A DNA stretch of 64,000 bases from Nyssa sinensis (lineage: Eukaryota > Streptophyta > Magnoliopsida > Cornales > Nyssaceae), in NCBI GenBank assembly GCA_008638375.1, contig CM018052.1, positions 19,265,571 to 19,329,570 on the forward strand, written 5' to 3'. The position numbers were made by a program, and so were the translations under genes. The notes beneath the pieces were generated by a model. The model made no database searches, was not told the DNA's origin, and was given only the letters and a program-made list of their open reading frames with translations. Every line of letters begins with the position of its first letter. The first letter of the stretch is position 1. Shown piece by piece: positions 42,440-53,879 of this stretch.

Positions 42440-43640
42440 AGTGGCACCTAGGGTCTTAGTTCATTTTTTGACCCAAATAGCTCAGGTTTGGGCAGGGACT
42501 GTCCTGTCCTGACCAGTCCTTGTAGAGAGGGTATGTACCATTTGACATCTATAAGACTTTAGCTGACATGCTATTTGACTCACATGGTTGGCTACCTCTT
42601 TTGTCTGTCACGGGTCTAACCAACAAAACCCTGGTTAGAGATTTTTACTCAAACCTCGATTCTCGTGATGTTTAGGGAGTCTACTCAGCGATAATATGCG
42701 GTGTCCCTTTCTCTCTCACTACTGACATGATTGCTGAGACTCGTGGTCTTCCTTGAGTCGAGCAACCTAACTTCCTAATCCCTTAGGGTGTTGCACTTCC
42801 ATCTGTGAGTCATATTGCTTCCACCCTTAGTGTTGACAGTTCGTCTGTTTTGGCCATGAGGGGTGTCACTCTAGAGCAGGGATATTTGCACGAGGGTTAT
42901 TGTATCCTCAACCTTATCATGTGCAGTATGTTGTATCCAGTCAACCACACAAACATGCTGACTCTCTCCCATGCTACACTTTTGTATGCACTCGATGCTG
43001 CCATTCCTATCGATGCTCCATTGTATATTCTTCAAGACATCGATTCCTCTACCACTGGTATTAGACATACTGCATCTTTTCTATTTGGCAACCTGATCAC
43101 TAGGATTTGTATTGCACAATAGGTTCATTTTTACACTAGTGATATGGTCGTCCTTCCACTTGGTCCGTTTTCACGTCGGACACTAGCCAGGTCACCGAGA
43201 CACGTCATCACTTCTCTTGATGAGGACAATGTTGATGATGAGCATGAGAAGGCACAACTGCTAGAGTAACAACAACCACTGGCACTAGCTCCGCAATAGC
43301 AGCCACATATGTCATTGCAGCAGTAGCAATTCAGAAAGCAAATACATGTTGAGGACTTCCTTATTGACAAGACTCCACCACAATTTCAGTCCCCTTTGGG
43401 TGTAGACTTTTATGCGTCAACATGAGTCTCCTCTTATTTTTCCAATTAGTTGATTACCAGAGATGAGCTAAAAAAGTGATTACAGCTTCATCATGATCAG
43501 ATCTTTGTTGATATTAATCACAAAATGAAGCAGCATTATCTTCGGGTACGCTTAAACTACTTCATCCCAATATGGAAGAGACTGCTTACTTTTAAGGAGC
43601 TCAACAGGGATTGACAGAGGCTCTTGCTCGTGTCTTTCCT
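42440..43640 (+). pseudogene. Retroelement-associated 'putative plant transposon protein' ORF remnant
   Basis: One main frame with a few stops reads TLVRDFYSNLDSRDV, then GVYSAIICGVPFSLTTDMIA and ETRGLP (about 42627-42760). It continues as YLHEGYCILNLIMCSMLYPV, ATLLYALDAAIPIDAPLYIL and IRHTASFLFGNLITRICIAQ (to 43119), then VVLPLGPFSRRTLARS. This matches a widespread plant family annotated as putative plant transposon protein, which occurs in gypsy-like elements and has no defined enzymatic role. Internal stops (after SRDV and IAQ) show decay. Downstream, CTTTGTCATGGTGACAAAAA (about 43950) resembles a recurrent phrase near 3' ends of such elements. Confidence 0.65.
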
Positions 43641-44415
43641 CCTTCTCTTCCTCCTGTAGACAATCAGTGATGTAGCTTGTAGATGGTTATATGACTGATG
43701 AGTGCGATTATAGTGAGGTTTTTACCTGTGTTTTTTTGCTCATCAACTATATATACTTATTTCTTTTGACAGTATCTATCTATGATTCCCTGTTTATTTT
43801 TTTTTAAATTGATGATAGATTTCGGTTTTGCTATGATATCTTTGATATTTTTCTTCTATGTCTATGATCATTACTGTCAGTACTCTGTTATCTCACTATA
43901 CATGCCTATCTTATTATATTTTACTTCCTTATGATCTTTTTTTTTTGTTACCTCCTTTGTCATGGTGACAAAAACGATGAAGATGGTATTACATAGGGGG
44001 ATTGGTATAAAGGAGGAGATTAGATAATTTTATTGAGCATATATTGAGAGGGAGTAATATATATTTTTTTTGTATATGTATGAGATAGCCTAGAGTCACT
44101 CCGTCTTGCTCAAGTGTTGATTTAATTGCATATGGTTACCATATTTACTGTACCCTGTTTTACATTAATACTCATCTATTTGTGTAATCTCATTGGATTT
44201 ATTTGATATATCTCTATTGATGTGATCTCACGTGGTATTATTGAGTTTGTTGTACGAGAAACAGGTTTGCCTCTTCTTAAGCAATACTAAGTGATATCTA
44301 TGTATAGGATACTGAGTCAAAATGTATAATTTCTTTCTATCTGGCTCTTTGGGGGTTATAGATTTCGGAATTGTATTCTTATACTTCTTTTTACGTAGTT
44401 TTGTCACGGATTGCC

Positions 44416-46077
44416 AAAAAGAGAGTTTGTTAGGACCATGGGGTCTGATATTGTAATTGGGTAATCCGGTTTGACAAAACATACTTTGTGTGTAATCCTT
44501 ACATAAGTCCTACGAGTGAGCACCTCAATACCCGTTCTTCATACCTCAATACCCGTTCTTATTCAAGTTCGTCCAAAAGACATTACCATGTATCACTACT
44601 GGTCGACTTGGTTCTTAAAGGGTATATTGGACTTTTGTATTTGATTTCGATCTCACACACTCACATCATGCATGCATTGCATATAGTTTTTATCATAACA
44701 TAATGTATGATTCTTGACTTATGGTTGTGAACCAATTTTCCTAAAATGAATCTTTAAAATACTTAAGGGAAAATTTTAGTTCACAAGACAAGCAAGAATG
44801 AGTAACTCTTCATTGCTCATTCAAACGAAACCTTGGCTCGTTCAAATGAACAACAGAGAAATTCTTTCTCATTCGTTCGAAGGCTCTATATCAAATAAAG
44901 AGCTGCAACCTTAGAGTTGTGCTCGTTTGATATTTGTTCCTTGCTCGTTCGAACAAACTATTCTCATTCGCACAAATGATGGTTTGTTCGAATAAACCCT
45001 AGATGAAAAATAAATTTAAATTATGTTTTCTAGTGATTTAGGGATCAAGCAAGCTCTTTCTGCAAATACATAAAAATAAGATTTAGCATAGTAAAAAATA
45101 GAGTAAAAAAGTCTCAAAGTGTGAGAGCAAAATTGTTGATAGATCATGAAACTCTTATGAAAGATTATTCATACATATCATTCATACACATCTCTACTCT
45201 TGTTCATTGATCAATTTAGATCAACCACTAAATCCAAATCATATCTAAAAGCCCTGGTTCATATCAATTTCATCATTGACGAAAGATAGAGTTCAAGCTT
45301 GAGGATTCAACATTGAGCAGTTGGTGGACATCGAGGCCCTGAGGATTTAAGATTGTTGAGCGGCTTTATTGGAAGATTCTAAAACCATCGAGGATTCCGG
45401 TTGTTTGAAGGTTCCAACAGTGAGATGCTTAAGGATGCAAGGGAAATTTGAAGACGTGTAATCGGGGAGAACGGAGCTTGAGGTACTAAGCATGTTCATA
45501 GATACGTTGTATTTCATTTTCCATCATAGTGGAAGTCTTCCTTGAGCATTGGAGTAAAACTCCGGAACCGGACCAATAATTGATTTATAAATCTCTATCA
45601 TCAATCAGTTTGCAAATCTCTTATTCTCTCTATATCTTTCAATTTACTATTTGCTTTAATTGAAATGATTTCGCTAGAATATAAAAATTGAGTTTTCATG
45701 AAATTCATAATTGTTAATTAATTTGATAAACTGAAAACTTGATTGAGTAAATTGATTGAAATCATAAATTGATCACTTAATTAAATTAGCTTTGAATTGT
45801 TAAAATTGTATATAAAATAATGCTAGATTGATCAATTTGGTGAACGTTGATAGGTTGGTGTATTTGAATGATTCTTGGATAATTGATTGGTGAATGTACA
45901 TAAATATTAGATTAATCACATTGAGTGATTTTTTTGATTGTGTCATCTTTTATTTTAACCAAGAATTGAAATCAAAATAGAAAGAAATTTTTTTATTCAA
46001 AACGTACTTATGCAACCCTCCCCCCCTTCTAGGTGATATTTTCATTTTGGGATCTTGAGTGATATCCTAGTGGTATC
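44416..46077 (+). mobile_element. LTR-like block with polypurine tract before and primer-site-like sequence after
   Basis: GCCAAAAAGAGAG (PPT-like, AAAAAGAGAG at 44416-44425) is followed within three bases by TGTTAGGACC (44428), a typical LTR start. About 1.64 kb later CCTAGTGGTATCC gives TGGTATC (46071-46077), the first bases of a tRNA-Met primer site. Inside is a cluster of TTCGAA-type motifs (44815-45000). The right end is not certain because no clean CA was found. It may be the 3' LTR of the element that carried the ORF at 42440-43640. Confidence 0.4.
44815..45000. repeat. Cluster of CTCGTTCGAA / TTCAAATGAAC motifs
   Basis: At least seven variants in about 185 bp, for example GCTCGTTCAAATGAAC, CTCATTCGTTCGAAGG, GCTCGTTCGAACAAAC and GTTTGTTCGAATAAAC. 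Several contain the palindromic core GTTCGAAC or TTCGAA. Similar motifs lie at 41990-42025. Spacing is irregular. Confidence 0.6.
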
Positions 46078-47299
46078 CTTTCAAAACAATTACTAAGAAG
46101 CCACACCATGTTTGCTCATCAAAGCTTCCGTGAGAGATAGTGTCTAGGTCGGTATGGGCAAAGCTGTGGGCTTTCCAAAAGCGCCAATTTGTCTTTAAGC
46201 CACATCATCAATAACAAGGGGCTATCGCCGAATTCCTGGTCCAAACCATTATGCACCATGTCCAAGCCCTTCAAAGTCTCGACTAAGACAAAACCCACAA
46301 TGTTCCCTTCCTTGCCAAGGTCATCAACAACTCAATCGTGGTTGGGTCAGTCAAAAGTAAGAAGTGAGAAATCATGCATAAAGCCAAGGCAGCTAGCTTA
46401 GCGTGACTTAACTCTTGGCTCTTAAAATGATCCATGATAGGTAAAAAAAGAAAAGCGCTCACCTTATACTAACAACCTCACCTTTACGGCATTAATGATA
46501 ACAAGTTTGATAGGAGAGCAGAATAACTTCTTTGAACCTTCGGGAAAGATCATTTTGCCTTGGACAGTCACATCAAGAATAGCATAAAATTTCTCATAAG
46601 TTGGGCAAAACTTCTCTATGTTGAATTAAAAGACATGATCCACGGGGTCCCAAAATCATACACAAGCTTTCAAAAATCTTTTCCCCACCACGATATTAGT
46701 CATGAAAAGAAGAGATTTCATTTTAAATGATCCCAAATTGATCCTCTCTCATGGCGTAAGTGAGACCATCCATGAGTGAAGCTTTCCATCAAAAGCATCC
46801 ATACTAGTAATTGTGGCAGCCATGTGGAGGACAATACTTCAAGGGGATGTGAAAATCAAAGAAAAGTGAGAAAGATACATGATAGGAGGTCTAAAGCTCT
46901 TTCTATAATCACAAAAATCCGTAATTCCATATCCAAGTTGGGTTAGAAAGTCAAATTTTGATACAAAAAATGCATTGTTGCTAAAATAGAACGAAACCTG
47001 AATATAGTACTGATTGACACACACAAGTGCCAATCGATACTGAGGCACAGGAAATACCCCCTTCAGTGTGCCGATCGGCACACAGAGGTCCTTTGGGCCA
47101 TTTTGCCCAATTTTGCCTAGTTTTACATTATTGTGGTTTTTTCGGGCACACTATGTGTCAAAATCACTCATTTTTGGTCTGAAACTAGATGTCTTCATTA
47201 GGAATAGGTTACATACATGTTCCACAATGTTTGTACAAAAATAAAAGAGGAAAACAAACATTGTTCAAGCATTCAAAAATGAGCTACACAAATATAATG
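46078..47299. other. Decayed mobile-element DNA, no clear domain
   Basis: No confident reading on either strand. It probably belongs to the minus-strand mobile-domain gene remnant that follows. It contains the palindrome at 47066-47083. Confidence 0.35.
47066..47083. repeat. 18-bp perfect palindrome GTGTGCCGATCGGCACAC
   Basis: Perfectly self-complementary over 18 bases. It lies in a phrase that recurs in diverged form at about 49927-50010 (GATCGACAC, GTCGATCGGCACAG, then GGCCCATTTTG). Confidence 0.85.
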
Positions 47300-49260
47300 G
47301 TGCCCGCACCGTGTACCCTCATGTCACCTCGATTGTCTCGAAGGCACCATTTCTTTCTCCATATCCTCATCATCATCAATAGCCCTAAAACTCCTCTTAG
47401 GCCTAGAGGCTGGAGCTTGAGAGCTCCCAAGCTGGTCAGTGCCCCTCTTCCTCAAGCCTTCTCCTTCTCTTCCCGTCAGGACCCCGACACTAGGCCTGGT
47501 TGAAGGCTGAGCCATCTGCTCAAATTGGGATACCATGCTCTCCTAAAAGAGCATTAAAATAAAATTTAGGAAACAATATAGACAGGGCACGGTCATCAAA
47601 GGTAAATGCCTTACAATGTCCGCATCAGTTTGACAAGTGGCCCTCCGCCACGGCTTGATCGTGACCTATGTCGCCTTATGCTTCAAGGCTGTAATATAGA
47701 CACAGGCTTCTTGATAGATCAATCAGGATACCTAAAAATCCACCAAAAGGGTTAATGAAACCTTCAATAGAAAATCTAAAATATTAAACAGTTAGATCTT
47801 ACCCTAGTCAAATGGTCGGGTGGAAAAAGTCCCATAATAATGCCCGTAGGACTCATGAGCTCCTCAAGGAAAAGTGTGACGTCGTCGATCATGACCAAAA
47901 CATTAAACATAAGAAAGGCCACAAGAATGCCCATCTCAGCGGCCACGGTCTCGGCCTTTTAAGAAGACCAGTCATTGGCACTAGGATGACCAACTCTCAT
48001 AGGAGAAAGGGGTCCTACAGTCAAAAGAGGTGCGAGTCCCCCCAAATAAGCCCCAAACACTGTAAAGCAATTAAAAAATTGTTCCATCAGTATACCCTCA
48101 AAAAGCTCTAAAAACTAAGCTTCCTTAGGAAGATTGTCAAAATCTCTTATGTGTTTCGGAAGAGCCATCGAAGGAAAGAGGTTAGTGACGTTGTCCACTT
48201 AGCGGACTACCCGCTCCCCCAAATAAAAAACCTGCTCGAAGAGGCCTTCCAAAATCAAGCATCTGCGGGATATCCCCACACTTTTCCCCACTAGCATAAG
48301 GACTTCGCCCCATGGGTTCCACTAAATTGTCAAAAAGCACACAATGCAAGTCCTCATCATAGGCCAACAACACAAAAAGGGAAAAATAGTGATAATGGTC
48401 TAACCATATCGGCCTAGATCTGGTCTAAAGCCAGTCAGAACTTGTAGATCGCATTGGCACCCTGTCGGGTCCACCGATTGTCCTTCCTCTACAGCCACAT
48501 GTGGGAAAACACATCATCCTTTGGTATAACCAAAGGGTACGAGAGTAGTCTCAGAACCTCATAAGCCCAAATCCATACAAGAAAACCAAACCAAGGTCAA
48601 GTAGGGTCCACAAAGGAAAAAATAAAATAAAATTCAAAAAAGGGAAAGCATACCTCTCATACCACATTGAAACCTCCGAGTCCTTTCACCACCCCCCGAA
48701 ATAGTGAGCACATCCATCGGTAGAGTACCGCTATTGCTGCTCCTCCCTAATTGAACTGGCTAAAGTTAGCCACATCATCCAATGCCGCGAAGCTCCAAAG
48801 GTGGACCGTGTCCTCACCGTTGGCGAAGAAGGTCCTCCCCCTAAAAACAAAGAGCATGAAAACTCTAGTAAGCTAGTCCTGAGCCATCAGGCTGCGGCAC
48901 TCCTTGTGTCGAAAGGCCTTCTAAATGTGTTTCACCCACCCGAGGCAAACTAGAGGACCTTTCCCAATAATCTTTGAATCTCTATTGGCCTGCGGTGAAT
49001 GTCACTATCCCATGGCACTCACTCGCCACCCACTGGAATGCTTTATAATATCCCACCACTGCTCAGCCAGTTCAATATCCCACCACTGCTCAGCCAAGGC
49101 ATAGAGAACCTTTTGGTCTCTATCTGCATGGAAAATTTGATCATAAAAAGACGTAAAACCTGCCTGGGTGATGTGACCCTTGCACCATGGTGACAAGTTG
49201 GCCCAACACTAGCCAATGTCAGCCACCAAGCCACGGGTCTGGATCTCTAACTCCTTCTGT
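47300..49260 (-). pseudogene. Plant mobile domain (PMD) transposon-derived gene, decayed
   Basis: Read on the minus strand. GHITQAGFTSFYDQIF and ALAEQWWDI (about 49170-49060) resemble the PMD N-terminus. FMLFVFRGRTFFANGEDTVH, LWSFAALDDVANFSQFN, GGAAIAVLYRWMCSLFR and GVVKGLGGFNVV (about 48880-48665) match the PMD core. After a probable intron (donor GAGGTATGC near 48655), VWIWAYEVLRLLSYPLV (about 48575-48525) gives the next PMD block. A later segment, 47536-47324, reads PASRPKRSFRAIDDDEDMEK after an acceptor-like TTTTAG, perhaps a C-terminal exon. Stops interrupt the core and a 27-bp duplication (about 49045-49095) repeats AEQWWDI. PMD proteins are known from transposons and from the MAIN/MAIL silencing factors. 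This copy is a dead transposon-type one. Confidence 0.55.
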
Positions 49261-50240
49261 AAAGGAAATGATCAGGACGATGTTAGAAACTCATAAGCAT
49301 ACCAAACTTGAAGCAAAAATGCAAGAAAACACCAAAAATAACAAAAATATGTCGTTAAAGCATTTTATCAAGCGCGTGGTGTACACTCTTCAAGGAGGCA
49401 TGTAAGTGAAGTGCCTATGCATGGCCAACCTCCATTTTTACATGAAATTCATGTACATAACATTTCATCCAACCAAGTGAGTGGAATCAAAGCAAAAATT
49501 TCCAAAAATAATCGAAAGAAAACATAAGAAATTCATACATTTTCGTTGCGGTAATGTTGAAACAAGTGCCGAGTCGATTCTCAAACCAAGCTCATATCAT
49601 TTCGAGCACTCTGAGGGGCTTTATAATGTTGAATAGCCCCAAGCACCAGCCCGGGTGCCAGAAAATCTTAGTCCAAATCGAACATGGCATCTGAATTATC
49701 AAAACTTTCGCTTGCCATTTCCCTTAAAAAATCCTAAATCTTCTTGAAATAATCACGTTGTTTAAATTTCTCGAGGCTCGACCTAAGCTCCAAAGTCTTC
49801 AATATAATTGCCTACACAATTTAACACAAGTTGGGTAAGGATGGGTAGAGAGTAAGTCAAAAGAAGTATGAGAAAAAAATCAAAAAATGCTACATTTAAT
49901 AATCTGCCCGCGCCCAGGCCCCTAGTGCTGATCGACACTCATAGGGGTTGATCGACACACGGAGGGTGGAAATCCCCCTTTCTGTTTGTCGATCGGCACA
50001 GAGTAGTTTAGCAGGCTGATTTCGGCCCATTTTGGTATTTTGTTTGGCCCATATTTGCCTATTTTTGGTATTTTCAATCTATGGTTGCCAAAAACTCTTC
50101 ACAAGTTCATCATGAATCCATTCCAATCACAAACTCAAAGTAGCTACATGCCAGTTTTATACAGAAGCCTGACTTATTTGGTTAAAATTAGCCGATTTGT
50201 CTCACTTTTCTCACACCAATCACATGGATACTCCAATAAA
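49261..50240. other. Mobile-element DNA, no gene seen
   Basis: No domain is recognised. It contains the diverged second copy of the GATCGACAC / GATCGGCACAG phrase (about 49927-50010). It may be the 5' part of the mobile-domain remnant or the start of the LTR-like block that resumes at 56924. Confidence 0.35.
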
Positions 50241-50309
50241 TCATATTCTCCCATTCGAGGCCAATAAATGGCACATGAATCCACTTTTCTCTATAAAGTT
50301 ACATAAAAA

Positions 50310-50545
50310 CATGGTCTTCCCAACAGGCCCAATCAAAGTCATCTCACCAATGAGATACACTAGGAAGCCAAAATCATTAGTGAATCTAAAAGAGCTATTA
50401 GGATCGCATTTCCTTTTAGGTAAGCTGTTTATCGCTCCCAATAGACCCAATCAAAGTCATCTCACCAATGAGATACACTAGGAAGCCAAAATCATTAGTG
50501 AATCTAAAAGAACTATTAGGATCGCATGTCCTTTTAGGTAAGCTG
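50310..50545. repeat. 118-bp tandem duplication
   Basis: CCCAATCAAAGTCATCTCAC starts at 50328 and again at 50446, followed by the same AATGAGATACACTAGG, AAATCATTAGTGAATC and GGATCGCAT...CCTTTTAGG phrases with few differences. Confidence 0.85.
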
Positions 50546-50910
50546 TTTATCGCAATATTCCATCTCATAAGGGGTGTAACCCCATGAAAGACTTATTAGG
50601 ATCGCATTTTCTTATAAGTAAGTCGTCTATCGCAATATTCCATCTCATGAGGGGCGTAACCCCATGAAAGACTTATTAGGATCGCACTTCTTTTAGGTAT
50701 GTCGTCTATTGCAATATTCCATCTCATGAGGGGCGTAACCCCATGAAAGACTTATCAAGATCACATTTCCTTCTAAATGAAATGTCCAAGGACATAAACT
50801 CATCCCATGAGAGGCATAACCCCATGAAAGACTTATTAGAATCACATTTCCTTCTAAGTAAAGTCGTCTGAGGACGCAATCTCATAAAACCTGTTAGGAT
50901 AGCATTCCTT
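50545..50910. repeat. 80-bp tandem array
   Basis: CCCATGAAAGACTTATTAGG or a close variant recurs at 50581, 50661, 50740 and 50821 (periods 80, 79, 81). Each copy has ATCGCATTTCCTT-like, GTCGTCTATCGCAATATTCC-like and CATCTCATGAGGGGCGTAAC phrases. A decayed fifth copy follows. The last part of the 118-bp units shares the ATTAGGATCGCAT phrase, so the two arrays are related. Confidence 0.85.
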
Positions 50911-51026
50911 CCCAGTCTCCTTTTTATCATTTACGAACTACGTACGGTCTGATTAACCTTAGGGTGATACATAGGAATCTCATATAGAATGAGTTCAACC
51001 ACATCACACAACAAAAAATTATAGTT

Positions 51027-51330
51027 TTTACGACGCACAGTATTTGCGACGCACAACCAAGCGTCGCTAATAGTATCCTTTTGCGACGCACAAAATGTGT
51101 TGCTAAAAAGCAAGGAAAAGGGGTTTCCCATGCGAAATAATTGGCGAAAACTTATTAGCGATGTACCATCACACATTAGCGACGCCCGTGTGCGTCGCTA
51201 TTAGTTAAAATGTTTAACGACATATGATCGAGCGTCGCTGATAATAGTTTAAGTGAAACGCTGTCGTTTCACATAATATTAGTGACGCTCATTTATTTAT
51301 TAGCGATGCTCATGAATGTCGCTAATAAGT
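51027..51330. repeat. Left subterminal repeat array of the CACTA-like element
   Basis: About a dozen copies of TTTGCGACGCAC, GCGTCGCTAATAG and decayed variants in both orientations. In CACTA elements such arrays bind the transposase. Confidence 0.8.
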
Positions 51331-51408
51331 GTTATAAACTTCGTGTCGTTCCCTATTATCTCTCTCTCGCTCTCTCTGTTTTTTATCGTCTCTCTCTCTG
51401 TCGCTCTA

Positions 51409-51501
51409 GGGCTTGCTCCTGAAATACCCAAGGACCTTTACCATCTCATTAAGAAAGCAACCGTAATGAGGAAGCATCTGGAGAGGAATAGGAAAGATAA
51501 G
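51409..51501 (+). pseudogene. Captured fragment of 40S ribosomal protein S13 (uS15)
   Basis: 31 codons in one frame read [17 protein letters not shown], then [14 protein letters not shown]. This is the middle of eukaryotic uS15, which has [16 protein letters not shown] followed by an [21 protein letters not shown] block. An acceptor-like CTCTAG with a pyrimidine-rich tract lies directly before it, so one exon with its intron end was probably copied. After RKDK the match stops; the expected SKFRLILVESRIHR part is absent. No start codon or other uS15 exon was found. It cannot encode a ribosomal protein. It is a fragment carried by the CACTA-like element. Confidence 0.85.
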
Positions 51502-52875
51502 GAAATTTTTATTTCACCGACGTGCTCGCTGTCAGGAAATAGTTACTTTTCACCCATTTTCTTTGTTAAACAGAGGAGATTCAAGGTCTCTCTCTGACCC
51601 AATTAGTTTTTCTATCTTATTCTTATAATTCTTTTCTCGTTTATACATTGGCTATTTTTTTTCCTCAATCTTTTATCTGATGAACAGTTTATAATTTTTC
51701 TTTTCTTTTGTTATCTGATCGTGAACAATTGGTCATATGAAGAATCTGTTTCTCTTTGAATTGGTTAAGATAAACTTATCTACTGATTGATGGTCTAGGG
51801 CTTGTCAAGTATCTGAGTTTCGAAAGAAATTAGGTCCTAATAAGGTGACAGCATGTAGTATTTGATTTTCAAAAAGTTGTGAAGACCATATGTATCATCT
51901 TAATATTGTCTGTGCTGTGTTTTACTGGATATGTTTAATTGATCGTTTTGCCTTTTTGGATTATTTTCTGTCGACTAAATTTTTTTATATTTTTTTTCTT
52001 AGATATACTTGCATTGATTATTATTATTTTTCCAATTTGTGTAACCTTGGGGTTGAAAAATAATGCGGCAGGTGATCAATGCATTGTTTTGTTGTGATTG
52101 TTAAGAAAAAAAAAAAAGAAAACAAACAAACAAACTCAATTTAATTATTAATTTAGATATCGTGCTAGTACTCTTTTATTTTGTTATTACTATTGATGCA
52201 CTGAATTAATGGGTGAACTTGTTATTGAGCTAAATAATAAAAATTATTATAATTGACTATCTAATAATTAATATTTAAAACTTAACCAAGAAAATAGAAT
52301 TGATATTTAAAAACGTAGTAATCTCTATTAATTATTTGTTATTTGACAAAACAAACATTGTTTTATAGTTAATAATATTAGTTAAAATTTAATAATTTTT
52401 TTTTAAAAAAATCACTTTATAGTATTAATTTTTAGGCTATGTTTGTGTATTGTATAAGAAAAGTATTGGCACCATTAATGTCCGACTAAAATGAAAGAAC
52501 ATTAAAGTCATTTTTTTTTATCCTTTGGTAATGGAAGAGCTAGGTTCAAGATCGGTTGTATACAATTGAAAGCCTACAGCGATAAAGTGATAGTTCTAAA
52601 TGAGGTCTTTTTTAATATTAATATAATTTTTTAGCTTTTATATATATTATATTAATTTTATAATATAAAATTTAATTATTTTTCAACGAAGGATAGTTAT
52701 ATATTGAATAAAACTCTAACAATAGAGTTTTTACATTATTTATTTTTATCTAAATAAATATAAATAAAAGATTAGACTATGAAAGGACTATTTGGACAAT
52801 GAAAGGACTTCCAATTCTCTTCTTTGTTTTGACTGTCAAACTTGCCAACTAGGTGAGAATATATCTTCTTCTCGG
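51502..52875. other. CACTA-like element interior without recognised coding
   Basis: AT-rich, intron-like sequence between the uS15 and B3 fragments. It may be partly captured intron or UTR of either donor gene. No transposase domain was seen. Confidence 0.45.
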
Positions 52876-53442
52876 ATGGAAAGGAAGCTTCCTATTTCCA
52901 AGCATTTCTTCAAGGTCATGATGCCCGATTTCCTTATAGAACTTGTATGTCCTCCCTCTCTCTCTCTCTATATATATATATATGTATGTATATATGTGTT
53001 TGTGTGTGTGTGGTCAGTCCAAGTGTCTTTTCTCTTTTTAATGTAGCAACATTTCATGGTGACTTAATCACTCTAATATAGTTTTCTGAATTTCAAATTT
53101 GCACAGTTCATTCCACCGGCTTTCTGTGGATAACTAGGTGAAGTAAAATCAGAATAAGTAATTCTAACAAGTTGTAGAGGGCCATGGCATGTTAAAATTG
53201 GTAAATGTGCCAAAAGATTTATTTACTCCTGAGAAGGTTGGGAAAATTTTGTGCAACACCACGGCCTCTGTCTCGGAGATTTTGCAGTATTTGAGCATAT
53301 AGGAGACATGCATTTTAATGTGTGTGTGTGTTTGATTCAAGTGATTGCGAGAAAGAGTTTCTACTGACGTTAGCTCGTGAGATAAAAAGGGAACCACATG
53401 TAGCACATGAGATCAAGGAAGCTACATCTTCTATGATAGAAG
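52876..53442 (+). pseudogene. Captured B3-domain (REM-type) transcription factor fragment, two exons
   Basis: Exon A 52876-52944 reads MERKLPISKHFFKVMMPDFL then IEL, followed by donor GTATGT. The intron 52945-53106 includes a (TA)n run and ends TTTGCACAG. Exon B 53107-53442 reads FIPPAFCG, stop, LGEVKSE, stop, VILTSCRGPWHVKIGKCAKR, stop, GWENFVQHHGLCLGDFAVFE, HIGDMHFNVCV, then after a frameshift FDSSDCEKEFLL. Order and motifs (FFKVM, IPPAF, GWENFV, GD.AVF) are those of one B3 DNA-binding domain of the plant REM class. Three in-frame stops and a shift in the GT run at 53319-53330 disable it. The shift equals one extra GT unit. No remaining REM domains are seen. Confidence 0.85.
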
Positions 53443-53879
53443 GTATTCGACATGCAACACTTCACATTATATTCCTCTTTTATATAAATATTATATGTTA
53501 CACCATTTATTACACACACACACAATAATGGTTTTTGTGTAAAGACTTTGTTGTGTTTGTCCTCCTCTTCCACGGTCATGGGAGTTGGTGGGGAGAGGTG
53601 GAACTGTTGAAGCAGTGATTAAACCATAATAAGATTATAATTAAATTATCATTCAAGCATTCTTACTCCTAATAATTTGACTAAATTGAATAAAGATCAC
53701 TAAGTGGAGTTTTAATATACATTACCATAGAAACTATATGGTGTTCTTTTTTTATTTTTCTTATTTATTACGGTAATTATGAATTTTACTAAAAAAATTA
53801 AATAATTTGATTATTTCACTCCATTAACATTAGTCAAGGATGGGTATGAGTGTGTTAATCTTATAAAAAAAAATTATGA

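Noticed and set aside
47324..47536. Independent small gene encoding an acidic/basic protein (minus)
   Set aside because: It fits better as a tail exon of the decayed mobile-domain gene because an acceptor-like TTTTAG precedes it.
51409..51597. Expressed uS15 gene or isoform
   Set aside because: Only about 31 residues match, the rest of the protein is absent, and it lies in a transposon.
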